Source of the DNA: Stemphylium vesicarium
Lineage: Eukaryota; Ascomycota; Dothideomycetes; Pleosporales; Pleosporaceae
DNA length: 64,000 nt
Direction: 5' to 3'
Assembly (NCBI GenBank): GCA_004380135.1
Contig: QXCR01000030.1
Location: 124,001 to 188,000, forward strand
This document shows positions 30,999 through 42,564 of the stretch, in pieces. Position 1 is the stretch's first letter, and each line of letters opens with the position of its first letter. The notes below the pieces were generated by a model, which saw only the letters and a program-made list of their open reading frames with translations, made no database searches and was not told the origin of the DNA. The position numbers were made by a program, and so were the translations under genes.

Positions 30999-31699
30999 TT
31001 ACGGGCAGTTAACATCGCCACTGGGGCTGTCATACTGGCACTGGTTGCCAGCCTGGATAGCGACCTGGGTTAGATTAGTATGCTGTATATTGTGGCTGGT
31101 ATTCAGGTGAATGCTTACGTTGATGAAACCACCGTCTCCACGGCTCCAGAAAGCGTTGTCGGGACCGTACATGAAGAAGCAGTCGTAGCTGTAGAATTAT
31201 AGTCAGTAATTGTGCGTTGATCTTCGAGAAAAATACATACTCGGTGTGCAAGACGCCGGACTTGAACTGGACGGAGGTGAGCTCGCGGACCTGGTTGGGC
31301 TTCTTGATGTCGTAGGCCATGTTGTAGCAGATGGCGGCCTCGTTGGGCTTGCGAGACTTGTTCATCTCGTTTACAGTGGCCTTGGTGAAGGCCTCACGAG
31401 CCTTTGCGATAGAAGATTAGCTAGGGGGTTCCATTAAGTAGTGACTAGGCAGTGACACTTACATCGTCCCAGTTGGCGAGGTTCTTGAGCTCCTGGACAG
31501 CGTTGGTAGCAGCAACACCAACGACACCGGAAACAACACCACCAATGATGGCAATGGAGACGGGGTCGATGACACGCTTCTCGAGGGAGACATCGCTCTC
31601 GGCGGAGATGTCGAGGTCAAGCTCAGAGACAGTCTCGTGAGCGAGAGGAGAGGCAGCGGCGGCGCCAGCAAGGAGAGCGGTGATGAGTTGGAACTTCAT
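30999..31699 (-). CDS. Small secreted protein (DUF7888-like), four exons
   Basis: Exons 31699-31463, 31401-31241, 31188-31119 and 31064-30999 join without frame loss to give 177 residues. The introns are 61, 52, 54 bp with GTAAGT, GTATGT and GTAAGC donors. The protein starts with a signal peptide (MKFQLITALLAGAAAASP) and a short propeptide ending LEKR, a Kex2 site. The mature part starts VIDPVSIAIIGGVVSGVVGV, a Gly-rich helix, followed by a charged domain with AREAFTKATVNEMN, AAICYNMAYDIKKP, VQFKSGVLH, YDCFFMYGPDNAFWSRGDGG and a final CQYDSPSGDVNCP. Four Cys are spaced for two disulphides. I associate this layout with the DUF7888 family of small secreted ascomycete proteins, sometimes listed among effector candidates; no function is established. 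Confidence in the gene is high, in the family moderate. Confidence 0.8.
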
Positions 31700-33153
31700 T
31701 TTGAATGATTGTTGTAGCGAGTGAAATCGGCTAGTGAATGAGAGAGTGTTGTAGTAGTGAAAGTGAATGAGCTGATGGTTGTGATGAGATATCTGTGGTG
31801 CAGTTCTATGTTCATTATATATGTCCTCCGCCAGGCACGGGCCCGAGTTCTTCTGCTGGCAGAGTTGACTTATTCGGTCGAATGTTTGACCACGACGTTG
31901 TGATAGATCCACACACCGTAATTTGCCCTCTGGGTGTTGGTGAACAAGATCTTGGCATCGAGCAGGAAAGCGAGGCTGATCTTGGCAGCGCCCGGATTGT
32001 AAGCCCCTTCATCCACAGACTGTCCGAGTACGTTGCAGATCGCAATGTAGAGCCGCAATGCAAGCGGACTACTCACTACTCTAGCGGTACTTGTGTGGAA
32101 ACAGAGCCGCGATGTCTCCTAGGCAGATCGCAGGCGTTCTCTGATCAACACTGTAGAGATCTCTCACACACAGTGCACTTTAAATTCATTCTTGCATGGG
32201 CATTTCTCAACAAGCAATTGCAAGTGTGTTGTTGCATGCATCCACTGTAGATGTTACTGTTGGCAGATGCCGCTTTAGCCGCTTGAATCGGCATCTATCT
32301 CTCGATCCCAATAGCATGGAAAAACGGCTCGTTAGTAACCCAGCCGATGGATGTGCGGTTCAGTTCCCCAGGCAGGCTGGATGTTCGTATGGTGCTCTTA
32401 GCGAAAACCCCCCTAGCGCGCCGAATGCTCGCGACCAACTGCACTGGGTCATGATTGGCGCCGAGAATTAAACCGTTGTATGGGAAACGTGCGCGCTCGC
32501 TACGCTAGCTATTGTTTCAGTATCAAAGCGCCCAGTAAGCCTAAAAACGATGTCATTTATGGAGCATATGTGCTACTACAAGTGCTTATGTCGCACGAAT
32601 TAACCAGTATCGTAATTGCTTACGTGAAGAGCACGTTCGTATATTGACCAAGATGATTGGCACGCAGGGCACAACAGCTAGTGCAACTTCGTGCAATGAC
32701 CTCTCATGTCACGAACCATGGTTCATACGGAGGATAATTCTCTGTTCATTTCGAAATATAATAGAATGGCGAAGGTACAGCTGTCTATATCTGCCACATC
32801 ACCTTGCGAACTCCCTCCACGTGGGTTCGCAGTCACTAGCAATTCGTAGACCGGCCCAACACGATAGTGTGAACATTGAGATCAGCAACGTAAGCGTGAT
32901 TGCCAAGGTAAAGAAGTGGGAGCAGGCGGTGTAGTTCGGTCCGCCAGGCATACTTGCTGAATGAGGCGGATGAGCTTGGTCGACGGCGTTTGATACAGTC
33001 AGCTCATGACACAGAAAAACTAAGGTGGTCACCGATGCAAGCTGGTGTGAGTTACGGATACCGAGTCTGATCCAGACAGGAAGAAGCTACATTGTAGACT
33101 GATCATTGTCTAAGTAATTGTGGCCCACTGTCTCATGGACTTGTGCCATCCTT
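31700..33153. other. Intergenic, possibly with faint coding remnants
   Basis: A minus-strand stretch at about 31880-32030 reads like protein (GAYNPGAAKISLAFLLDAK) but has stops on both sides and no splice partners; it may be an old gene fragment. The rest shows nothing I can support. Confidence 0.35.
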
Positions 33154-34293
33154 CTACCACCACTGCCACCAAGGCTTGCCATTCTTGATTCCCTTGAGGA
33201 ACCCATCATAAGCTGGCTTCTTCTCGTAGTTCTCGTCCCAGAGAAGCGCGGCCCCCTCGCCCTTGAAAACGCCGGGAATCCACGAATACTCGTCCGAAAT
33301 ACCCCATACGGTCATACCGACGCATCGCTTGACTGCCATACACGATTTAGCAACACGCTCGTAGGCATCAGCCTGAACCTTGAGCTTCTCCGATGTAGAA
33401 GGAGTGTTCATACGAAGGTCTATCTCAGTGTAGACGACGTCGACACCAAGGTCGGCCGTAGCGTGGAGAGCAGCTTCGAGAGTGGCCTGGTCCGGAGCGG
33501 CGCCAGGTGCAGTGGGAGTAGACTCGCTGGCAAGATGAGCCTGGTAACCAACTCCGTCGATCCGGACGCCGTAGGATTTGATGAGTTTGACAATGCGCTG
33601 TGCGCCCTGAGTCTTCTCCGCGTTGTACTCAAGGTTGTAGTCATTGTAGTAAAGGTCAGCTTTGCCACGGTACTTGTTGGCAAAACGGAACGCGATCGGG
33701 AGGTAAGCTTCCCCAATAGTGTCAAGCCACACTGAACTCCTGTACGTTCCGTTCTCGTTGAGTGCCTCGTTTACAACATCCCAACGTGAACAGACACTCT
33801 TGTACCGGGTCATGACCGTCTTGATGTGGTTCTCCATAATGCCAATGAGAGTCTTGTTGTCAAAGCCGCCCTCAGACACCCAGGGCGGAAGCTGCGAATG
33901 CCAAACTAGTGTATGGCAATGAACCTGAAGGTGGTTCTCCTTGGCGTATGCCGCGTAGCGGTCGGCATCCTCAAAAGTGAAGTTGTTGCGAGATGGCTCA
34001 ACGGATTCCCACTTCATGCTGTTCTCAGGAGTAAAGGAGTTGAAGTCGGCGTCGATGATTTCATCTTCACGAGGCTCATCTCTCAGTGTCAAGGCCGTAC
34101 CGATGAAGCTTTTCCCCGCCTTCTTCATGGACTTGTAGAGGCTGTCCTGCTTCCCATGGCCCGAGCCATGACCGAAGATACTGCATGATTGTAAGCATGG
34201 TGCCGCTATGAAAAGTATGAGTGGTGTCACTTACGGGCTGGCAACAGCAGAGCTGGCGAAAGCCAGGCTTGCGACGACGCTGGAGAAACGCAT
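33154..34293 (-). CDS. Secreted GH10 endo-beta-1,4-xylanase
   Basis: Two exons (34293-34235 and 34180-33154; intron 54 bp, GTAAGT...CATGCAG) encode 361 residues. Exon 1 is the signal peptide (MRFSSVVASLAFASSAVASP, by translation from 34293). The GH10 barrel shows FTPENSMKWESVEPSRNNF, HTLVWHSQLPPWV, the acid/base motif RWDVVNEALNE (Glu in NEAL), DLYYNDYNLEY, IDGVGYQAHL and the nucleophile motif VVYTEIDLRM (Glu in TEID), followed by MTVWGISDEYSWIPG and LLWDENYEKKPAYDGF. All catalytic residues are present and the length is normal for a GH10 without a CBM. It hydrolyses xylan backbones outside the cell, as in plant-associated or saprotrophic fungi. A short Gly/His-rich linker follows the signal peptide. 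Confidence 0.92.
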
Positions 34294-36179
34294 TGTGTCC
34301 GATGTAATGACTCGTGGAGTGGAGGGATGTTGTCTGCCACGGATACCTTCAAGTAGCAGGACATCCCATACACTATATATTCTTCCCCGGGTATTCTAGA
34401 ACTCAAGCGCCTGCATACGCAATTTATCTATCCGCTCTTGCGGTATATCTCCATCCCAGAGAAGTTGTTTAACCGGGTTCGTGGCTCATGAGCGAATCTA
34501 CATTTCGTAGTTGGAAGCACTTGTCGGACCTTGGCTTGTGGCGCAACAAGATGGCAGCATGCGGAGTATGTACAGACTAATCCACTAATCAACCGGCTTG
34601 GACCTCGGGATCATCGGGGCCAGTTCCTGTTTCCGGGGTTGATGTTCTTGGCACAGCCGTTTATTGCCTAAGCGATACGCACATCTGGGGTACAGTGGCC
34701 ACGTTAGATGCAGGTCCCGCCCCCAGTGACAGAAGTTGGTGCAAAACAATTGTAGCTTGCCGGCTAATAAGGGAGACTGATCGGTCGCATGCGCTCAGCC
34801 CTTTCATCCGATCAATTCAATGAAATTGATGGCAGCTGTTGTGGGGGCACCGGCCGGAAAGGAGGGGTAGACGCCTGGTTGCTGGGCCGTTCAGGGACCG
34901 CTATCGCGGAAGACTGATTGACCGAACCCCAACCCTCCAAAGCATGATCAGCGTGTACAACAATTTAATCTGCAATTGGCCTACGTCAGCCAACACCTGC
35001 TTAATTCCAACGACGCACAATGTTAGCCACCACACTACGTGCGGTTTCTCCTTCTACCTATACTCCGCGGCAGGTGCTCATCGGAACATCTGGTAGGAAT
35101 TCGATGACGGCGAGAACAGTCTTCATGATTTAGCCCACCCATAAAGCCATGACTGCTAGGCTCTCATTTAGCGCAGAAGGCTACGACTGAAGGCGTCCGG
35201 TCCAATCGCGATGGCCGCATATTAGCCATTTAGCCGACAGCACACCAACTTTTCTCGATCGCAGCGTCAGAGTACTCTGTTCTGGTTTCGTGCAATCCAT
35301 ATGACGGTTGCATTACTTGTGGGAGTAAAAGGTGAAGAGACAAACCGTGTTCTTCGCGAACGCGTGCGGGAACTCCGGGAGCGTCGGGATTTCGGGAATC
35401 TTGGGTTGCCTGGACGAGTACGCAACCGCCCGATCATCTCACGTAAGACGAGGCCATCTTTCGCGCTTGGTCCTCTGTGCCCGACAGACACGACATCACG
35501 TGATGCAGTGTATGTTGAACAATCTTTCCGTTATACCAAGAAAGCACCGCCTTTTGAACGCCTGTGGGCAATTTACGAGGCCTCGTGACGCACTTGTAAC
35601 AACTTACGGGCGTGTGAACACGCGATACATTCTGGCCCGAAAGTCCATATGTATAGCATGATCATGGTTAGAAAGAGAATATTGGTGCGCGCAGATAAGT
35701 GACTGATCCCAGGCAATGCGACGCACTATTAGGATTACGATTGGTCTTGCCAACATCGCAGTCCGACTTCAGTGCATGACGGGTGGCAGCTACGTGTCAC
35801 TCCATCATTGTAGATTGATCTTCACAAGGCTATGTCCCAGATATGCCTTTCACGGACGCCGCTCACTTCTTGTTGATCTTCCAACGAACCACCTCAAGTT
35901 CTCTTTTTTGTCGACGTACTAATCTGGAATTAGATTAATTCAATCATGAGCATGATATTGTCTACAAATTGTGTACCTCCAGAGAAGCAAGACTCCACAA
36001 GCGCCCCTCAGAAGAATAGCTAAACCTAGTGGAAGAATAACGTACTCTGAATATCTGAATGGACGATCAGGAAGAAAGGGCATATCTAATACTCCCAGAC
36101 AACTACTACCACTATTGGAGCAAGTTCTTAACAACTATCGGAGACTAGAAGAAATGACGCCAAACCTTCTTCTTCATCT
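34294..36179. other. Gene-poor intergenic
   Basis: This is the upstream region of the xylanase, then AT-richer sequence. Frames at 35301-35588 and 35971-36303 (plus) are short and unsupported. No RNA gene, TIR or CRISPR-like array was seen. Confidence 0.4.
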
Positions 36180-36566
36180 TTGTTTTCTACTTCCTTGCTC
36201 TCGAGAAAGTCGGACAAGGGAACTTTCGCAAGTAGCTCACTTCGTAGCTCGTCAAATCAAACTGCTTTACCTTCGCAATCACTTCCCCCATCTCACGCTA
36301 TGAGCTACGAAGAGCTCGGACACAGGCCCGAATGGCGACCTTCATCACAAACTTCATCTCCCCCTCTTGCATCAGGTAAACTACACAGAAGGGCAGATGG
36401 GAACAGGCGGACGTCGAGATCATCTACATTATCTAGCACTTCTAGCGGGCATGCTGTTTTTCCGGCGCCGTCGATGTACAAGAACACGGAATTGGATGAT
36501 CAGGCGTGGAAGACGCGATTCCCTGGCGATAAGCCCCTCGACCTAGACCCGCCTCATCGTTCATGA
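36180..36566 (+). CDS. Hypothetical Ser/Arg-rich ORF
   Basis: A 128-residue frame with Ser/Thr/Pro-rich composition and a C-terminal block MSYEELGHRPEWRPSS then DDQAWKTRFPGDKPLDLD that reads like conserved protein. The start is unclear, and upstream exons are possible around 35947. I recognise no family. It lies inside gene-poor accessory DNA and may be the tail of a broken gene. Confidence 0.3.
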   Translation: MFSTSLLSRKSDKGTFASSSLRSSSNQTALPSQSLPPSHAMSYEELGHRPEWRPSSQTSSPPLASGKLHRRADGNRRTSRSSTLSSTSSGHAVFPAPSMYKNTELDDQAWKTRFPGDKPLDLDPPHRS

Positions 36567-37168
36567 GCGTGTCCTGTTTCTCGTGCAAGGCTCACGCCGC
36601 GATGTCACGGCTGCAGCGATAGTGCTGGCAGACAGCAGTGCGTTGTTAAATGCGTGCATATGGTGAAGGCCTGCACAGCGTGTTCTGAGAAGTACGACGC
36701 GGGAGATAGATAGCAGTGCGAGAGCGTGAGCTTTGGCGGTTACGAGAAGAGGCAAACTGCCCTTCTAAAGTTGTGCAAGAGAGTGCAGTGGAACGTAAGG
36801 TGGTTGATTACCCAGTATCTCCTGAATTACTGGTACTGTCACCATTATTGCAGGAAACAAATTGAGTATAAGAGCTTCAGCTAATCTTTAGCACTATATT
36901 GTTGTAACTGTTACTACCTACTGCCACCGCGTGTGAAGTCTGTCTTACGTGACCTGAAATGGATGGACTCTTAAGAGGAACAATGCTGTAGCATCAAGCG
37001 CGCATACAAACTTCGACCCGTTTGACCAGCTTCGCACAATGCTCAAAGTCAACAGATCATTTCGAACGTCTCTATAGGTTAGCCGAGTGAGCATGCATCG
37101 CAATTACGTGGCCCGTCTCCTTTTCGAATAAGTACCCAGCTAGCCTCGCCAAATTTGCCTGCTGACAG

Positions 37169-38078
37169 GATTCCAGAAGAGGGGCACCGAAGCAAGGAGT
37201 GGAGTTGAGGCATGCCCTTGAAATGGACCCGCGGACCGAGAACGTCGGGCTTGAGGTAGCTGTAGTTGCAGCCCTAAAGGCTCTGGCTACCTTGACAGAG
37301 GAGCAGGTGCTTGGACCGGACAAGAAAGGTAGGAAGATTCGTCAGTGGTTTCGGCATACTTTCAATCGCAAGTAAATAGCTAGAGGGTCCGAACTACGAT
37401 CCTCTGTCGAGATTGGGAAGCTGCTAGAACAAAGTTGGGGGAAACCAAATGATGCTGAGGCGAATGGCATGTCCCCTTAAATCATTTCCAGATCGGGGTG
37501 CAACCTCGTGCTCGATGGTCGAAGGTCTCAGAACCGCTGCTTACTTGCCGGCATCTCCCACCGGATATTCGGCATTTGATCGGCAGACTCCAAGGTCTTT
37601 GCTCTAGTGGTTGGGTCTGTCAGCCACATGCGTGCGCTGCAGACTCCGTAGCACGGTCAGTGCACAGTCAAGTACGTAAGCATAGTCTCTCTACTCACGT
37701 CAATAACAGAACCTCGTTGAGCGCGTGGCTGAGCAATCCAATCGACTACATACCTAGGTATCGGTCCTTCTGACATCTTGGTCTTGCGTTGGTCCCAAAT
37801 TTGCGCACCTTTAAATCTCATCCTATTGCCGCTTGAACATTGATGGATGCAGACAATGCCTCTTTGGTCTCTCGGTGTCTACGACCATTTGACTTTATCC
37901 TGTCGATCAGTCATCATGGAAGCTGCAAAAAACGATCGGCGACAACCATGCGCAAGATCAGTCAACGGCAAGTCAAGAGGCTGAATTCACGGCCGACGAA
38001 CTCTCCGAAGATGCGCCACCATCCGTCTCACTGCATGTGGCCAAAGTTCTGGTATGGAACCGCCGAGCCCGCAGCTGA
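37169..38078 (+). pseudogene. Coding remnants in gene-poor DNA
   Basis: Two plus-strand pieces look like orphan last exons. The first, 37169-37375, directly follows a CTGACAG acceptor and reads GVELRHALEMDPRTENVGLE, AALKALATLTEEQVLG and KKGRKIRQWFRHTFNRK to a TAA. The second, 37889-38078, reads QKTIGDNHAQDQSTASQEAE and SVSLHVAKVLVWNRRARS to a TGA. Neither has a start or a clear upstream exon, and the bases between them contain stops in all frames. They may be two genes or two ends of one degraded gene. I recognise no family. Confidence 0.3.
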
Positions 38079-40009
38079 GTGGGGGCTCGCCATGTTTCCC
38101 GAACATGCCGGACAAGGGTCAGGAAAACCGCCGAAGATCTCGTACACCCACATATGTAAGCGCTTTTACGTAGGCTCTTGGCATTGTATCCTGGATGCGG
38201 TGCGGTGATGCTAAGACATAACGGTGTAAGATAGCGCCGTGGTGCGTTATGGCGGCATGAAGAGCGGCATGAAAAGCGGCTTGTAGAGAGGGAACGACAT
38301 TGTTGATAAGACGCTTGATTAAAGCGCATCCTGAAAAATTGAATAGTGTTACTTGCTGGTGACCATATACTTAAGTTTACCACTCAGTGGTACTCGTTCG
38401 AAGTGCAGGTGGCCGCCGGTGGACGTTTTATCGCACAGAACACAGCTAATGAGGAACTACCTAAGATTTGTCGGCGGTAGGGCTTGCTCACAGCGCTGCA
38501 AAAACATAGAAATAGAGTTAGTAGGATTCGGAGGCGTTCTATGACAGCTTTCGCAATGTGGATGAAGCTGACGAAGCCCGTGTTCAAAAAAGTCTTCAGA
38601 GGCCTCCAGGGCTGCTGCGTCATTGCCTAGGTCAGTCGCTGCTCTTCTCGCCGCAACTAGATACTTGACCGTTCACGTTATCTATGCCCTGACTTCTGCT
38701 ACTGTTGAATTGCGCGTGCTTGCAGCATTGCGCAGATTTCGTCACCCTGCATGCTGGTTCTGGCATTAGCTCGGGCTGAGACAGACACAGTAGTAGTAGC
38801 AGGAGCCTTGTCTCATCGTCCATTACTTCTCACATACGTACAGTAGCAACCACCAGAGGCATTACTATGCAGGCCCTTCCAAAACATGCGCAGAACATGC
38901 ATCTCTCTTCGCGCCCCGTCTAATATATCAAGACGACCTTTCTGACTGGACCTTGGGAGATGAGATATGTAGCGGCAACAATACTGCGACACTGTCGTCG
39001 GAACGACAACCAAACCGATTTCAGCCCTGCGCTCGCTTCTCTTTCTTCTTGCATTAGGCCCGATATCCCGCCTTCGTTGATGATGAGCCTTACCTCGGCG
39101 CTGCCATTCGAGTTCGGGGAGTGTGTGGTATTTGGCTCCCATTTCGACCTCAATGTTTCTGCCAATCTGTCCATCACAGGATCTCTAATAGTGTTCACCT
39201 CGATATCGGCAAAATAATCGCTGCGATCTTGGAGACCCTACCTGTCCTCTTTTCTCAGCGATGTGTCCGGGGTAGCATGGGCGGTATTAGAAGTATCCGT
39301 CGACATCATCGAGGCCTTGCTGAACAACCTCAGCCAATTGTCCAGGGGATTGGCTCCCCCCACCAGATAGCAGCTGGGCACATACCGCGTGAGGTAGATT
39401 TCCAGTCTCTTCGACTATAGACTGTCGCTCCTACCGCCAACCTTGTCCCAATCTCCGTAGGCAAACCAAAACCTACGTTGCGCCAATATCGAGTGTCGGA
39501 ACTATAGACTTTGAATGACGTAGCCTCGAAGCGCTCGATACCGCATTTACGACGAACATCTATCACAGGTAAGATACGCTCAGGATAGGTGTATCAGAAT
39601 CGTGTTCTGGGCTGAAGGGGGTGGGGGGCGTAAGAGGAAATTACTAAACAAAGGTGGCGGGCGTTCTATCGAGAGGAGTGTAAGCGTGCGCAAGAAAACT
39701 CTCGGCGTTTCCAGATTAATCAGTAGTTCAATTATTATGGTAGTTCCTCAGATCTACAACTTCTGTATTGATCAAGCAAACGCCGAACAATCACTGTCTC
39801 ACCGCGACCGCATCTGTACATGTCGACCATGAATGGACCCTTGTCCGGTTCCAGACAGAATTTCGTTTCAAGGTCGTACCTAATTGCATCATTGCGTCCA
39901 TATAAGTCGACTACAAAAGGGCACTATCCCAACACCTATTCGATTTGTTGGAGGGCAGAGATTTCTCGATGTGTTTGTCATTTAGATCATCGCCGAGTAT
40001 GGAACTATA
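38079..40009. other. Gene-poor intergenic
   Basis: Several short overlapping frames lie on both strands. The most protein-like is minus 38920-39198 (EVRLIINEGGISGLMQEERE), but it has no domain or splice context. Nothing else is supported. Confidence 0.35.
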
Positions 40010-40017
40010 CCTTCAAG

Positions 40018-40193
40018 TAGACTGGCAAATGGGTCGGGGTTGGGCCAGGGTTGGGCCAGGGTTGGGTCGCCTAGATCGGAAAGTACTAGGCCGAATTGGT
40101 TCATACTATGATTGAGAGAGCCTAGTACTTTCCGATCTAGGCGACCCAACCCTGGCCCAACCCTGGCCCAACCCCGACCCATTTGCCAGTCTA
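40018..40193. mobile_element. Foldback MITE, hAT-like
   Basis: A 176-bp element made of two perfectly complementary 73-bp arms (40018-40090 and 40121-40193) around a 30-bp loop. The ends are TAGACTGG and CCAGTCTA. It is flanked by the identical 8-bp CCTTCAAG at 40010-40017 and 40194-40201, a target-site duplication. Eight-base duplications and TAG-starting ends are typical of hAT transposons, so a non-autonomous hAT derivative is the best guess. The arms include three GGGTTGGGCC-type units. There is no coding capacity. The arm identity without a single mismatch points to a recent insertion or recent copying. Confidence 0.88.
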
Positions 40194-40201
40194 CCTTCAA
40201 G

Positions 40202-40926
40202 TCCACCTGGATGATCAAGTTAGCAACTGGTTATCGAAGGGGTTAAAAGCTGGCTTGACAACTACAAGGGTAAATTAGGACAAAGAGAAGACTTACGAGC
40301 AGCAACCGCGGTGGCTACTGTAACGGGCTGAGCCCGAGGTCACATGACTAGGCCAGCGGCCTAGTCGCTTCCTTCCTTCTATCACTCCTTCCCCCAGCAG
40401 CCCGCGGGCCGTGCGCCAGCCCAAACAAAGCGGGATGGCCGCCCACTTCCTCTTCTTCTCTTCATCTCGACTGTAAATAGCATCTGGACTAGGTAGCTGG
40501 AATACAGTACCTACAAACCGTTCACAGCTACAAGGATCGGGCAGCGTCCAGTACGGAACATCTCAAGGGCCTTCTCACGCTCACGCAGAGTAGGTATATA
40601 CAAGAATATAAGAGAACCGCTATAGAATTATGGTGTTCCGTTCCTGACGACCATATCATGGAGAGCAAGCTTTGGTCCACGCGACCGTTTGGCGGAATGG
40701 AGTTGCTGCACGTGACTCCTCTTGGCGCCGCGTTCACTGCATCCTTAGCCTAATCAGGCGTGCCAAGGCCGCGCACAGGTACCCATCAAAGCCATCAGTT
40801 CCTACGCTTTCACCACAGCCCTTCTCATCTCCAACATCAACGTCACTGCACAACGCGCATTTAGATAACGACTTACGAATTACGACCATTATTAACTCAC
40901 GGAAGCGCTCTCGCTTTCACGGCACA
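40202..40926. other. 5' flank of the 40.9 kb gene
   Basis: The protein frame of the next gene is open upstream to 40672, but the ATG at 40927 has a better context, so this is taken as promoter and leader. A CCTAGTC/GACTAGGC-type inverted repeat at about 40347-40366 (ACTAGGCCAGCGGCCTAGT) is a perfect 8-bp palindrome around CAG. Confidence 0.4.
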
Positions 40927-42564
40927 ATGAACCCTTCCGCCCGCAGCTATATAGCGCAACCTCCTGAACTTTCATTGGCACCTCGCATTCAATACGACCA
41001 AAACCAAGAGAGCTCAACAGATTCCGCCGCAACCTCACTTTTCGAGCAAAGCTCAAGCCGGAAAAGCTCGTTTGACTCCGCTACTTCAACCCTTTATCAC
41101 GACAACCTGCATCAGCACATACGGCAGCATCATCTAGACCAGAAAGAAAAAATGACCACTTATTATCACTATAGAGAGGACGGTACCGTCACACCTTCCA
41201 TGTTAGACCCCAAGGCCCAGGACTTCACACGTGGCCTCCCAGATACCACCTCACATGGGCAAAAGGAGGATATCGTTGGAGCCTATCTGGCACGTCGCGA
41301 AATGGGGTACCCCGCAGCTGCGGGGCATGGATTTTACCAGTATTCAGGCCCTTCTTATCAGCAATGGGGCTACCCTTCCGCCAGCCACGTCAACCCTCAC
41401 CCTACGGAGCAAAGCCATTGGCCCAGCGACGAATATGAGTCATCTGGCTATCCAAGCAGCCCACATGCTGAGTCTTCCAGTACTCTGGGATTTGCTGGCT
41501 GGGCATCTCATTCAGGTATGGCTCATCCGTACCCAAATCCGGAAGATATTCGCCACACGCACACATTGCACAGCCTACTGCCGTACTTGCAGCCTGAACG
41601 GAAGCTGAATGCACTAAATGGGCTTACAGTTGATATCGTGGAGCAAGATACTGGTACAACGTTTGCCTACCAGGTTCCGAAGAAGCTGTTGGTACTGTTT
41701 CTTGGCCGGAGGGTGGTTAACAAGTTCATCCGCACCACACATCGCGAAGATGACGAGAGGTGGACTGGCGCACCAACTTGTCAAGAAATGAACCTTCCTT
41801 GTGGGAGAAGTAGCAAGTCTGCGATTCGGGTGCTGATTTCCTGGATGATGCGGGCTTGCCAGTACCACACGATGGGTACAATGAAGCAGGTTCGTGTCCC
41901 GAAGAACACGTTCGTTGCGTGTTCATTAGCGCAGACTATGGAGCTTTTCGAACTTCACAAAGATGCTCTCCGGGTTGATCACTACATCGCGCAAACGCAC
42001 TTTGTTCGGCCAATCTTTGCGATGGAGCTCGAGGCTTTGTGGAACTGCCTCGGCGAAGAGAACCGGTACGTCTACGCGGCCATCAAAGTGGTCGGGAAGC
42101 GGTTGCAACAGCATGAGGCCAACAAAGACGATGCGATACCGGGTATCGATGACGACATGTATGCCTTACTAAAAGAATACCCGGAGCTAGAAGCCCGCAT
42201 GCGCGACCTGGAACTGAACGAGCGACACCGCCCAAGCTTCAGCACCGATTGGACGAGGAAGCTGACTAGTAAAGCCCACAAGGTAGAAAGAAATAAGTCG
42301 CATCGTTCGAATTCTGGAGAGAGCAGCTCGAGTTCAAAAAGGTTCCGCGACTACTGGCCAAAAAAGGACATCAACAAGACCCCATCACCGGTGGATGTTG
42401 ACGATGCGACGCGCCGGTTTGAAGTCCTGCGCATTGTGTCGGAAGATGCAAAGCAGCCGGCATCTCACGGGGGAATGAGTAACGAGCCAAACGATGAAGG
42501 GTGCAATAGCGTGCCTTGTAATGACGAGAAACGAACGGAATGGTGGTGGGGGACCACCGAATAG
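40927..42564 (+). CDS. Hypothetical fungal protein with a conserved helical core
   Basis: About 545 residues from the ATG at 40927 (GGCACAATGAACC); the frame extends upstream but without good context. The N-terminal 230 residues are disordered and rich in Ser, His and Tyr. The conserved part covers KKLLVLFLGRRVVNKFIRT, then CGRSSKSAIRVLISWMMRAC, YHTMGTMKQVRVPKNTFVAC, LAQTMELFELHKDALRVDHY and ALWNCLGEENRYVYAAIKVV. This order (a ligand-like beta start, then repeated short helices) resembles fungal BTB-like hypothetical proteins without a detectable BTB fold, in my recollection; no function is known. The C-terminus is Ser/Lys/Asp-rich with WTRKLTSKAHK and FRDYWPKKD. No introns are needed. Confidence 0.65.
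   Translation: MNPSARSYIAQPPELSLAPRIQYDQNQESSTDSAATSLFEQSSSRKSSFDSATSTLYHDNLHQHIRQHHLDQKEKMTTYYHYREDGTVTPSMLDPKAQDFTRGLPDTTSHGQKEDIVGAYLARREMGYPAAAGHGFYQYSGPSYQQWGYPSASHVNPHPTEQSHWPSDEYESSGYPSSPHAESSSTLGFAGWASHSGMAHPYPNPEDIRHTHTLHSLLPYLQPERKLNALNGLTVDIVEQDTGTTFAYQVPKKLLVLFLGRRVVNKFIRTTHREDDERWTGAPTCQEMNLPCGRSSKSAIRVLISWMMRACQYHTMGTMKQVRVPKNTFVACSLAQTMELFELHKDALRVDHYIAQTHFVRPIFAMELEALWNCLGEENRYVYAAIKVVGKRLQQHEANKDDAIPGIDDDMYALLKEYPELEARMRDLELNERHRPSFSTDWTRKLTSKAHKVERNKSHRSNSGESSSSSKRFRDYWPKKDINKTPSPVDVDDATRRFEVLRIVSEDAKQPASHGGMSNEPNDEGCNSVPCNDEKRTEWWWGTTE

Noticed and set aside
32644..32934. A 96-residue plus-strand frame near 32.7 kb
   Set aside because: No domain, no splice context and poor start context.
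39982..40218. A 78-residue minus-strand frame with GWARVGPGLG repeats
   Set aside because: It is the translation of the foldback MITE arms.
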